Positions 37,593-45,389 of a stretch of 64,000 nucleotides of DNA are shown piece after piece. The notes beneath the pieces were generated by a model. It worked only from the letters and a program-made list of their open reading frames with translations, ran no database searches and had not been told where the DNA came from. Each line of letters starts with the position of its first letter. Positions within the stretch are counted from its first letter, which is position 1. The stretch comes from Nitrosococcus watsonii C-113. Its GTDB lineage: Bacteria; Pseudomonadota; Gammaproteobacteria; Nitrosococcales; Nitrosococcaceae. The DNA is taken from contig NC_014315.1 in NCBI RefSeq assembly GCF_000143085.1, positions 732,307 to 796,306 of the forward strand. Reading direction: 5' to 3'. The position numbers were made by a program, and so were the translations under genes.

Positions 37593-37855
37593 TAGTGACG
37601 ATAAACGCCAAGAATAACAACCTGATATTATACACATTCTCACTGCTTGCTCAAGCAGAGGCCGCCCTTGGGGTGAGGCGTTACTCTACCTAAAATGCCC
37701 AAGCATATTCAAAATATAATGATAGTATAAGGGGGCGTGAAGAGATATTTAGGAGTTTATTAAAACAGGGGTAAGGGTATTATACAGCCTCTAAAGCGTT
37801 TAGTTTATTTTTAACAGAGGTTATACGAGTTATAGCTACCAATCCGCCTACAATC

Positions 37856-39118
37856 ATTCCTCGTTCTGAGCATATAATTTCACGTGCCAATATCAGTGAG
37901 CCCGCTCTTAATGTGTTATATCGCTTAAAGAAAGCAGGCTTTAGCGCCTACTTGGTAGGAGGTTGTGTGCGCGATTTGCTATTGGGTCGTGAGCCCAAGG
38001 ATTTTGACGTAACGACAGACGCGAGGCCAGAGCAAATTCGAGATTTATTTCGTAGTTGTCGATTAGTGGGACGCCGATTTCGTTTGGCTCATTTGCGTTT
38101 CGGACGGGAAATCATTGAAACAGCGACCTTTCGCGGTCCTCCGGAAGAGGGATTGAGCGAAAATGGACGTATTGTGAGTGATAATGTGTATGGAACTCTG
38201 GAACAGGACGCCTGGCGGCGGGATTTCTCGGTTAATGCTTTATATTACGACATCAGGGATTTCTCCGTTGTGGATTATACGGGGGGCATGGAAGATCTTG
38301 AGGCTGGCCGACTTCGCTTGATTGGTGATCCGGTAACCCGCTACCGGGAAGATCCGGTGCGGATGTTGCGGGCGGTTCGATTTGCCGCAAAGCTAGGGTT
38401 TACCCTTCATGCTGACAGTGAAGCGCCGATTTGGGAGCTTGCCTCTTCCCTGCAAGAGATACCTTCGGCAAGACTATTTGAAGAAATACTAAAGCTGTTC
38501 CTTGGCGGTTGTGCTGTACAGACCTTCGAGTTACTTCGCCGTTTTAATCTATTCCAATGGCTATTTCCACAAACCGAATCTTGTTTGGAAGAGGAAGAGC
38601 AGGGATTTCCCCGGATCTTTTTAGCCCAGGCACTAAGCAATACGGATGCCCGGATTGCAGCGGGTAAGCCGGTAACACCGGCGTTTCTTTTTGCCGCTTT
38701 GCTATGGGAGCCTGTCCGAAAGCTTAGCGAGCGTTATCGGCAAGAAGGGATTCCAGAATTCCAGGCGATACGGGAGGCGGCAGAAACTGTACTAGTTAAT
38801 CAGTCTAGTCATGTGGCCTTACCTCGGCGGTTCTCGTTGCCTATGCGTGAGATTTGGTATTTACAGCCACGTTTTGCTTATCGTCGGGGTAAGCGTCCTC
38901 TGCGTTTGCTTCAGCACCCTCGCTTTCGGGCTGCTTATGATTTCCTATTGCTACGGGTACAAGCTGGTGAGGATCAGGAAGAGCTTTGCCAATGGTGGAC
39001 TGAATTTCAGGAGGTAGGAGAAAAAGAACGTTTACGCCGTGTCAGAGTCTCGACCAAATCCCGCCGCCGAAAGCCTAGGAAGCGGGCGAATAAGCCAGCA
39101 GCGCCAACGGAGGTTTAG
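37856..39118 (+). CDS. pcnB: Poly(A) polymerase I
   Basis: Adds 3' poly(A) tails that mark RNA for decay. Nucleotidyltransferase motifs GGCVRDLLLG and DFDVTT (catalytic Asp pair), the RRDFSVNAL and RYREDPVRMLRAVRF family blocks, and a basic C-terminus. Similarity to E. coli PcnB reaches upstream of GTG 37913 into IPRSEHIISRANISEPAL, yet between the in-frame TAA at 37772 and 37913 there is no ATG, GTG or TTG. The start must be a rare codon: ATT 37856 or ATA 37832 (AGAGG 11 bases upstream) are candidates. E. coli pcnB is known to start with AUU, which limits its expression. Confidence 0.88.
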   Translation: MPRSEHIISRANISEPALNVLYRLKKAGFSAYLVGGCVRDLLLGREPKDFDVTTDARPEQIRDLFRSCRLVGRRFRLAHLRFGREIIETATFRGPPEEGLSENGRIVSDNVYGTLEQDAWRRDFSVNALYYDIRDFSVVDYTGGMEDLEAGRLRLIGDPVTRYREDPVRMLRAVRFAAKLGFTLHADSEAPIWELASSLQEIPSARLFEEILKLFLGGCAVQTFELLRRFNLFQWLFPQTESCLEEEEQGFPRIFLAQALSNTDARIAAGKPVTPAFLFAALLWEPVRKLSERYRQEGIPEFQAIREAAETVLVNQSSHVALPRRFSLPMREIWYLQPRFAYRRGKRPLRLLQHPRFRAAYDFLLLRVQAGEDQEELCQWWTEFQEVGEKERLRRVRVSTKSRRRKPRKRANKPAAPTEV

Positions 39119-39122
39119 AAGC

Positions 39123-39614
39123 ATGATCCGGGCTTACATTGGGTTGGGAAGCAATCTTAATCAGCCCCGTCGGCAAGTAGGTCAAGCTCTGACTGAACTT
39201 GCTGCTTTGCCCCAAACCAAGTGTGTAGGACACTCTAAATTTTACCGAAGTGCTCCCCTAGGCCCCCAAGATCAGCCCGATTATATTAATGCCGTTGCAG
39301 CCTTGGATACTGTACTGGAACCCTATGATTTGCTTGCTAGGCTACAAACTATAGAGCAAAGTCATCATCGTGTCCGGAAGCGCCATTGGGGAGAGCGCAC
39401 CTTAGATCTTGATTTGCTCTTGTATGGCGATTTAGAAATTGCTACGGAGAGATTGACGATACCTCATGCCAGCTTGCATGAGCGGGCATTTGTACTTTAT
39501 CCGCTAGCGGAAATCGCCCCTCATACGGTGGTACCAGGAAGAGGAAGGGTCGTTGCGCTTGCCCATTGCTGTTCCCCTGGGGGGCTGCAGTGCTTGGAAA
39601 ATGATGGCATTTAA
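39123..39614 (+). CDS. folK: 2-amino-4-hydroxy-6-hydroxymethyldihydropteridine pyrophosphokinase
   Basis: Folate-synthesis enzyme transferring pyrophosphate from ATP to 6-hydroxymethyl-dihydropterin. 163 residues with YIGLGSNL at the N-terminus, the loop RKRHWGERTLDLDLLLYGD carrying the metal-binding Asp pair, and IPHASLHERAFVLYPLAEIAP. ATG 39123 gives the normal start; the longer frame runs inside pcnB. Order pcnB-folK-panB-panC is standard. Confidence 0.92.
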   Translation: MIRAYIGLGSNLNQPRRQVGQALTELAALPQTKCVGHSKFYRSAPLGPQDQPDYINAVAALDTVLEPYDLLARLQTIEQSHHRVRKRHWGERTLDLDLLLYGDLEIATERLTIPHASLHERAFVLYPLAEIAPHTVVPGRGRVVALAHCCSPGGLQCLENDGI

Positions 39615-39641
39615 ACTTTATGGTTGGAAAGGGCCAATTTG

Positions 39642-40436
39642 ATGGGGCGTTTGACTCTTACTAAATTGCGGAAAATGAAGCGGCAGGGTGAGAAAATTGC
39701 CATGCTGACGGCTTATGACGCCAGCTTTGCCGCCCTGTTAGAAGCTGCCGGAGTGGAGGTATTGCTGGTAGGAGATTCCTTGGGCATGGTGCTCCAGGGG
39801 CAAGAGAGCACCTTACCGGTCACCATGGACGATATGGTTTACCATTGCCGGAACGTGGCCCGGGGAAGTCAGCGTGCTTTTATGCTGGCGGATATGCCAT
39901 TTATGAGTTACGCCACCCCCATCCAGGCAGCGGATAATGCTGCTCGGCTCATGCGTGAGGGGGGTGTGCAAATGGTAAAATTCGAAGGGGGACGTTTATT
40001 GGCTGAGACTGTGGAGTATCTGACGGCGCGCGGTATTCCTGTGTGCGCTCATTTAGGACTGTTGCCGCAATCAGTCCATCGGATGGGTGGTTATCGGGTA
40101 CAAGGGCGGGGCGAAACCTCAGCACAACAGATTCACGACGATGCTATGATTTTGCAGGAGGCAGGAGCGGATATGCTGATTTTAGAGTGCGTACCCGCCC
40201 GCCTTGGTAACGAGATCACGGATGTCTTAAAGATTCCTGTTATTAGTTGTGGTGCTGGCCCTTATTGTGATGGCCAGGTGCTAGTGCTTTACGATATGTT
40301 GGGCATCAGTCGTGGAAAGCCACCAAGCTTTAGCCACAATTTTCTCGAGGGAACAAACAATATTCCAGACGCGATCCAAGCTTATGTCAGCGCTGTGAAA
40401 AAAAAAGAATTTCCTCCTCTTGAGCTAAGCTACTAA
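39642..40436 (+). CDS. panB: 3-methyl-2-oxobutanoate hydroxymethyltransferase
   Basis: First step of pantothenate synthesis: adds a hydroxymethyl group to ketoisovalerate from methylene-tetrahydrofolate. 264 residues; family blocks MLTAYDASFA, LLVGDSLGMV, MPFMSY, KFEGG and AHLGLLPQSVHRMGGYRVQGR. ATG 39642 chosen; a TTG at 39624 is possible. The stop overlaps the panC start (TAATG). Confidence 0.94.
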   Translation: MGRLTLTKLRKMKRQGEKIAMLTAYDASFAALLEAAGVEVLLVGDSLGMVLQGQESTLPVTMDDMVYHCRNVARGSQRAFMLADMPFMSYATPIQAADNAARLMREGGVQMVKFEGGRLLAETVEYLTARGIPVCAHLGLLPQSVHRMGGYRVQGRGETSAQQIHDDAMILQEAGADMLILECVPARLGNEITDVLKIPVISCGAGPYCDGQVLVLYDMLGISRGKPPSFSHNFLEGTNNIPDAIQAYVSAVKKKEFPPLELSY

Positions 40437-41287
40437 TGCGAGTCTTGCGGACTGTTGCCGCAGTGCGTACTACAGTGGAAGACTGGCGAGCCTCCCGGGA
40501 AAGAGTTGCGCTAGTGCCAACCATGGGTAATCTTCATAAAGGTCATCTAGCTTTGGTTGAGCGGGCTGCTCAATTGGCGGATCGCGTGATCGTCAGCATC
40601 TTTGTCAATCCGCTCCAGTTTAATGACCAGGATGATTATTCGCGTTATCCTCGGACCTTTAAGAAAGATCAGCAATACTTAGCCGAGTATGGGGTAGCGA
40701 TGGTTTTTGCTCCATCGCTGGAAGATATCTATCCGCAGCGATTGGAAAGCGTAACTCAGGTTGAGGTACCTGGACTTTCAGATATTTTAGAAGGAGCTTC
40801 CCGGTTAGGACATTTCAGAGGGGTGACCACGGTTGTGGCGGCATTATTTAATATTATACAGCCCCAGGTTGCGGTATTTGGAGAAAAAGATTATCAGCAG
40901 CTGCTTATTATTCGGCGTATGGTCGCAGATCTCGTCATGCCTGTAGAGGTTGAGAGCATAGCTACGGTGCGAGATAAGGATGGTTTGGCATTGAGCTCGC
41001 GTAATAATTATCTTACTCAAGAGGAGCGGACGAGGGCTCCGATACTTTTTGGTGCCCTTAGACATGCTGCGGAAGCCATTGAAAAGGGACGGCGTAATTT
41101 CCCGATTTTAGAAGAAGAAGGCCGCCAAAGGTTGGTGGAAGCTGGTTTTCGTCCTGATTATTTTTATATTCGAAGGGCTGAAGATTTAGCTGAACCAGGG
41201 GAAGGCAAAAATAATATAGCGATTTTGGCGGCTGCTTATTTAGGGAGAGCCCGCCTTATCGATAACGTGCTGGTTCAGTTAAAGTAA
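40436..41287 (+). CDS. panC: Pantothenate synthetase
   Basis: Condenses pantoate and beta-alanine with ATP. 283 residues. The HIGH-like motif PTMGNLHKGHLAL and the KxSxS-like loop in ALSSRNNYL are present, together with FGEKDYQQLLIIRRMV. Translationally coupled to panB. Confidence 0.94.
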   Translation: MRVLRTVAAVRTTVEDWRASRERVALVPTMGNLHKGHLALVERAAQLADRVIVSIFVNPLQFNDQDDYSRYPRTFKKDQQYLAEYGVAMVFAPSLEDIYPQRLESVTQVEVPGLSDILEGASRLGHFRGVTTVVAALFNIIQPQVAVFGEKDYQQLLIIRRMVADLVMPVEVESIATVRDKDGLALSSRNNYLTQEERTRAPILFGALRHAAEAIEKGRRNFPILEEEGRQRLVEAGFRPDYFYIRRAEDLAEPGEGKNNIAILAAAYLGRARLIDNVLVQLK

Positions 41288-41495
41288 GCCGATTAAAGCG
41301 TCATAATTAATAAAAATATTATTGAGTACTTAAGGGTTGTTCAGTTTATCAGGATAATCGAAATGCTATCCTCCATACGAGGAATACCACTTCAGTTCAA
41401 GCTGCTTGAAAGCTGTTTCAGCTCCTTAATATTTTTGTTTGAAAATCTTGTTTTAGATTTCTGCTAGTAGAAAGATATAAGAGTAGGGGGCAGAG

Positions 41496-41768
41496 GTGGT
41501 TGTTGCGTGTGTACGATGCCTAATTGCTGGTCGAGTTCAAGGAGTAGGGTTTCGTGCTTCTACCCGGGAGAAAGCAATGGAGTTGGGTGTCCGGGGGTGG
41601 GTGCGTAATTTACCTGATGGTAGGGTAGAAGCCTTGCTGCAAGGGGAAGTTGGGGCGGTTGGAGCGCTTAAAGAGTGGTTATGGCAGGGTCCGCCTTTAG
41701 CACAGGTGACTGATGTGCAATCTGAGATGGTAGAAATTCCAGAAATTCAGATGTTTGAGGTGCGTTAG
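41496..41768 (+). CDS. acyP: Acylphosphatase
   Basis: Small (90 aa) enzyme hydrolysing acyl phosphates. Active-site loop [12 protein letters not shown] contains the catalytic Arg, and the Asn in [17 protein letters not shown] is the second catalytic residue. Start is GTG. Stands alone, about 210 bp after panC. Confidence 0.9.
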   Translation: MVVACVRCLIAGRVQGVGFRASTREKAMELGVRGWVRNLPDGRVEALLQGEVGAVGALKEWLWQGPPLAQVTDVQSEMVEIPEIQMFEVR

Positions 41769-42098
41769 ATTGCTGCTGTTATGTGGTAAAGGGCTAGAAG
41801 TTCTCTGCGCTTTTTGAAGAAAGTCATAGGTAAGCAGAAAATTTATTTTTTTACTTGACATTTTTTTATTTGGGTATACAATTAACTCATAAGATGTATT
41901 TTATATACCTTTTCATGTCATGGGAAATGCATATTGAATACGTCTTTCTCTTTACCCTAAAAGAGGCAAATAAAATACCTTTTTTGGTAAGTAAATTTTC
42001 TTAATGTTATAGGTTTTTAAAGTAACGATTTTTTATACAAATTTTTGCGTCTTATAGAATGAAAGCATTTGTAATGAAAGCATAATGGAGATAATCAA
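41769..42098. other. AT-rich control region before the cupredoxin gene
   Basis: About 330 AT-rich bases with no gene. It contains a good promoter (41855-41882) and then an unusually long leader of roughly 210 bases before the cupredoxin ATG. Confidence 0.5.
41855..41882 (+). promoter_or_regulatory. Sigma-70-type promoter for the cupredoxin gene
   Basis: TTGACA (41855-41860, perfect -35) and TACAAT (41877-41882, good -10) with a 16-base spacer. Confidence 0.6.
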
Positions 42099-42554
42099 AT
42101 GAAACTTCTCAATACTATATGGAATAATGTTCGACAACCTGGAGGCCAATTTTTGAGTGGGTCTATTTTAATTTTACTGGGGATGTTTTTATCCACTCAA
42201 CAAACTTGGGCAAAAGAGTGGGTGTTTACCGTTCCCATTGGTGAGATAAGCGTGCTTTCTTCCGGTAAGCAGAGTGAGAGCGCCGTCGTTCATGTTAATA
42301 AAGGTGATAATGTTGTTATTCACGTAAAAAACAATACCCCTGTTGATCACACCGTTCGTTGGCATGGTGTTCATGAGATGAATCACGAGCACAAGGATGG
42401 AGCGTTGGAAAAGTCGAAAAGGTTTTTATCTATACAAGAAGCTGTTGAAGCTGGCGGGAATTTTACTTACCGTTGGAAAGCAGAAAAAACAGGTGCCTTT
42501 TGGTATCACTGCCATATTAATGCCAATGAGCAGGTGGCGAGGATAGACATGTAA
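42099..42554 (+). CDS. Small exported single-domain cupredoxin (multicopper-oxidase-like)
   Basis: 151 residues, signal peptide about 1-38, then one cupredoxin domain. Copper-type motifs recall multicopper oxidases: RWHGVH (87-92) and FWYHCHIN (134-141) with Cys138 flanked by His137 and His139; a Met ends the chain (151). The HCHI text resembles a type 1 site, WHG resembles a type 2/3 site, yet only one domain is present. It does not look like nitrosocyanin, whose Cys-His spacing differs. A periplasmic redox or NO/nitrite-linked copper protein is plausible beside P460 and hao, but the role is unknown. Confidence 0.75.
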   Translation: MKLLNTIWNNVRQPGGQFLSGSILILLGMFLSTQQTWAKEWVFTVPIGEISVLSSGKQSESAVVHVNKGDNVVIHVKNNTPVDHTVRWHGVHEMNHEHKDGALEKSKRFLSIQEAVEAGGNFTYRWKAEKTGAFWYHCHINANEQVARIDM

Positions 42555-42587
42555 CGATAAATGATTTTATAACTATAATGTAGACAA

Positions 42588-42617
42588 AAAGAGGGGGTAT
42601 TTAAATACCCCCTCTTT
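42588..42617. terminator. Bidirectional terminator between cupredoxin and P460 genes
   Basis: Perfect inverted repeat AAAGAGGGGGTATTT/AAATACCCCCTCTTT with T runs on the exit side of both strands; it serves both converging genes. Confidence 0.92.
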
Positions 42618-42646
42618 TTGTTTTGTTGACTCCTTACTTTTGCCTA

Positions 42647-43243
42647 CTATTTATTAGGCTTTGCGGCTTGAAGGACCGGGTAATATTGAGTAAAAACCCA
42701 ATCGTCTTCGGCATTGTTTTGGTGACATGCATTGCATTCAGCAGTAGGTTTGGCTGTAGCTTTACGCGGCAGGGGGTATTTCATGCCATACATAAAATAG
42801 GCCCAGTTGCCTGGCTCGTCGGGAAATCGTTTGGAGTTTTTTACGGCCGCCTCTAAACCGGTAAACTCCCCCATGAAGTAACCATTACCCGTCAACGCCT
42901 TTTTGGCGCCTACGCTGAGAAGTTCTTTCACTACCATGGTCCCGTCTCGAAATTGGCCAGTTTTTTTCCAGTGGGTAAAGCTTTTCGGATCGATATAAAT
43001 ATTATGAAATTCGGGAACTTCGGCTTTGCCATTGTTCATATCATCGGGTGTTACCGTGGTGCCGACATAAACCCACTCTCTATAACCTTCTGGCTGGAGA
43101 AGCTCGTTATTAACGTTAAAAAGTGCTGGAGACGAATCCGCCGCGTGCGTCATTGGGCTGAAGGCTGTATAACTAATCAAGGCGAAGCTAGCAATTTTCC
43201 ATAAGCAGTGGATTTTATGGTAGATGGAATTAGGTTGATTCAT
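42647..43243 (-). CDS. cytL: Cytochrome P460
   Basis: Periplasmic monoheme enzyme oxidising hydroxylamine (to N2O or nitrite depending on conditions) through a heme cross-linked to lysine. 198 residues; signal peptide about 1-34; heme site CNACH (170-174). By recalled alignment to the Nitrosomonas protein, the cross-linking Lys is Lys106 in TMVVKEL and the catalytic second-shell Glu is Glu131 in FTGLEA; both are kept. The position of Arg44 in that protein is His80 here. Flanking text YREWVYVGT, HWKKTGQFRDGT and FPDEPGNWAYF is typical. Ribosome site AGAGG. Transcribed toward the cupredoxin gene. Confidence 0.93.
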   Translation of the reverse strand: MNQPNSIYHKIHCLWKIASFALISYTAFSPMTHAADSSPALFNVNNELLQPEGYREWVYVGTTVTPDDMNNGKAEVPEFHNIYIDPKSFTHWKKTGQFRDGTMVVKELLSVGAKKALTGNGYFMGEFTGLEAAVKNSKRFPDEPGNWAYFMYGMKYPLPRKATAKPTAECNACHQNNAEDDWVFTQYYPVLQAAKPNK

Positions 43244-43294
43244 GGGTACCTCTTAGTGATAAAAATTGATCTTATAGATTTTGTAGAGATGGCT

Positions 43295-44815
43295 TCAATT
43301 AGTTTGAGAAGCCAGTTTGGGTTTTGTTGAGGGGTGGCCTAGCTCCTTTAAAAATGCCGCTGCTACTTTGGCGATTCCCGCACAAATTTGGGCTTCGGCA
43401 AGAGAGGAATAACCAAGGAGGAGGATACGTTCACTATATTCTTTATGGCCATAATCATAGGCACCTCCGCTCTCTAAGGCATAAATCCCGACTCCTGCTT
43501 TCCGAGCAATTGCTTGCATTTCGATAGCTGTAGGAAAATTGGGGGGCAGGTGCCAAACAAGATGCATTCCTCCCTCTAACCCCGATAGCTTAACCTCTCC
43601 GAAATGGGATTTTAAGGCGGCTATTAGGCAGTCACGGCGCCGGAGATACATTCGCCGTATTTGCCGCAAGTGCTTGGCGTAGCCACCGTCGGAGATAAAA
43701 TCAGCCAGGATTGCCTGATCGAGCCAGGGATTACCGTTATCTAGTAAGGCCTTGACTGTCTTTGCCGGTTCCATTAACTCTCCCGGAAATAAAACATAGC
43801 CAAGACGAAGTCCAGCACCAATTGATTTTGACACCGTTCCCATATAAATCACGCAGTCATAAGGATCCAACCCTGCTAAAGCCGTCAATGGGGAGCCATT
43901 ATGCCGGAAGTCGCTATCGTAATCATCTTCAATCAAGTACGCACCGACTTGCCCAGCCCAGTCCAATAATTGAACCCGGCGTTTTAGGGAAAGGGTTGAT
44001 CCCATGGGATATTGGTGGGAAGGGGTGACATAAGCCAAACTCGCGGGCGCAAGGGGAAGTTTTGAAACCTGTAGTCCATATTGATCTACCGGCACAGGGT
44101 GGAGTTGGGCGCCATAGCTCTCAAATACATAAGCAGCTCCCTGGTAGCAGGGGCATTCTGTGACCACACGGGTTCCTTGAGCTATCAATAAACGAGCGAC
44201 AATGTTTAGGGCTTGCTGGCTGCCGCTGACAACAATAATTTGTTCTGGGGTAACGGCAATACCTCTAGCAGGTCCTAGGTGGTTAGCTACCGCTTCTCGC
44301 AGGGCCACAATCCCAATGGGGTTACGATACTCTGTTAGATTGGACCCACTCGCGTTCAGATGGCGTAAAATTAAGCGACGCCAAGTTTTAGTGGGAAAAG
44401 AGTGAGGATCCAGACGTCCTACTCGAAAATCTATGGCAAGACCGCTCCGCTGAGAGTTGGCTACTCTTTGAGCCCGGCCTTGAAACAACACGGGATGCCG
44501 TTTTGACTGGGGCTTTTCAGGAAGCATGAGCGGTTGCGTGGGAGCCTTGAGGACAAGAGAGTCTGATGGTAAGTAGGAGTTGACATAGGTTCCCACTGCT
44601 TCTTGCGTTTGAAGGTAATCCTCGGCAATGAGGCGATCATACGCCAAAAGTACCGTATTACGGGAAACTCCTAGTTGCTCGCTTAAAGATCGGGTGGCGG
44701 GCATGAGCGTACCGGGCTTTAGTTTACCACTTAAAATCAGGCTACGAATCTGTTCGAAAAGCTGGTTTTGTAAGGTCTGTTTGCTCTGGCGTTCTAGCTT
44801 TAGCGGTAATTGCAT
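43295..44815 (-). CDS. MocR/PdxR-type regulator (GntR HTH plus aminotransferase domain)
   Basis: Transcription factor with a GntR winged helix (about residues 8-78, LFEQIRSLILSGKLKPGTLMPATRSLSEQLGVSRNTVLLAYDRL) fused to an aminotransferase-like domain (about 115-500) with PLP lysine in GTVSKSIGAGLRLGY. 506 residues from ATG 44815, where family similarity starts; the frame runs 28 codons further upstream. MocR proteins sense PLP or its adducts; targets are often adjacent. It lies between P460 (same strand, 50 bp downstream) and hao (divergent), so control of one of them is possible but unproved. Confidence 0.82.
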   Translation of the reverse strand: MQLPLKLERQSKQTLQNQLFEQIRSLILSGKLKPGTLMPATRSLSEQLGVSRNTVLLAYDRLIAEDYLQTQEAVGTYVNSYLPSDSLVLKAPTQPLMLPEKPQSKRHPVLFQGRAQRVANSQRSGLAIDFRVGRLDPHSFPTKTWRRLILRHLNASGSNLTEYRNPIGIVALREAVANHLGPARGIAVTPEQIIVVSGSQQALNIVARLLIAQGTRVVTECPCYQGAAYVFESYGAQLHPVPVDQYGLQVSKLPLAPASLAYVTPSHQYPMGSTLSLKRRVQLLDWAGQVGAYLIEDDYDSDFRHNGSPLTALAGLDPYDCVIYMGTVSKSIGAGLRLGYVLFPGELMEPAKTVKALLDNGNPWLDQAILADFISDGGYAKHLRQIRRMYLRRRDCLIAALKSHFGEVKLSGLEGGMHLVWHLPPNFPTAIEMQAIARKAGVGIYALESGGAYDYGHKEYSERILLLGYSSLAEAQICAGIAKVAAAFLKELGHPSTKPKLASQTN

Positions 44816-45342
44816 AAGCTTTAAGTTAGTACTTGGTTTTTCATAGAATATATTTGGATCTATTCTAAATTGATTTCCTGCGATCACAAATAGGGCCAAT
44901 TGTAAGTATCTTTAGATTGGCGCCATTTTAAACATAGACTCTTGTATTGCATGGTTACGGTATTTGGATGGTTCGTCGCAAAACATCTCTACCATGGCTT
45001 TGTTGCAATGAACTATTTTGTTGTTATACTCAACGCTAGTTGCAGCGTGTGGTAGTGGAGCTTTGCTGATCTAGGCTATACTTTAATAAGCTTAAGTCGT
45101 CATGATTATTTAGTTAGAGAATTTGTAGTTCTGCTACATTATCAATAATTTAATTAACTTTGCTCGCAGCTATGCCCAGTATTTTAGAAACAATAATTGG
45201 TACCATGCTGCAATATTAAACTGGCTCTATTGGTCTCCTTGTTTTTCATGTAAGTGGTACTTTTCATTGAGGCCAGTAAACCATATAACCACAAAAAACA
45301 TAGCATTTATGCTTTAGGACTCCAGGTGCGAAGGAGGTCAAT
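44816..45342. other. Divergent control region between the MocR gene and hao
   Basis: About 525 bases without a supported gene. It carries a candidate rightward promoter (45003-45030) and leads to the duplicated translation start of hao. The remaining AT-rich sequence shows no clear repeats. Confidence 0.5.
45003..45030 (+). promoter_or_regulatory. Candidate promoter for hao operon
   Basis: TTGCAA (45003-45008) and TATACT (45025-45030) separated by 16 bases, close to the sigma-70 consensus. It would give an about 300-base leader before hao. Confidence 0.45.
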
Positions 45343-45389
45343 ATGAGTGACAGTGCAATTAGAGGTCAATTATGAGTGACAGTATAATT
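45332..45389 (+). repeat. 29-bp tandem duplication of the hao ribosome site and start
   Basis: AGGTCAAT(A)TATGAGTGACAG and following AATTA occur twice, with ATG at 45343 and ATG at 45372, 29 bases apart. The two copies differ at a few positions (for example GTGCAATTAG against GTATAATTAA). Confidence 0.85.
45343..45375 (+). CDS. 10-residue leader peptide overlapping the hao start
   Basis: ATG 45343 has the stronger ribosome site (AAGGAGG, 45331-45337) and encodes MSDSAIRGQL, ending at TGA 45373-45375, which overlaps the hao ATG (ATGA). It arose by duplication of the hao start. Ribosomes loading here would reach the hao start by coupling. Whether the peptide matters is unknown. Confidence 0.5.
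   Translation: MSDSAIRGQL

Noticed and set aside
42099-42554. Nitrosocyanin
   Set aside because: Location and copper motifs invite the call, but the ligand spacing (HCH instead of Cys-x2-His-x4-His) and the WHG motif do not fit.
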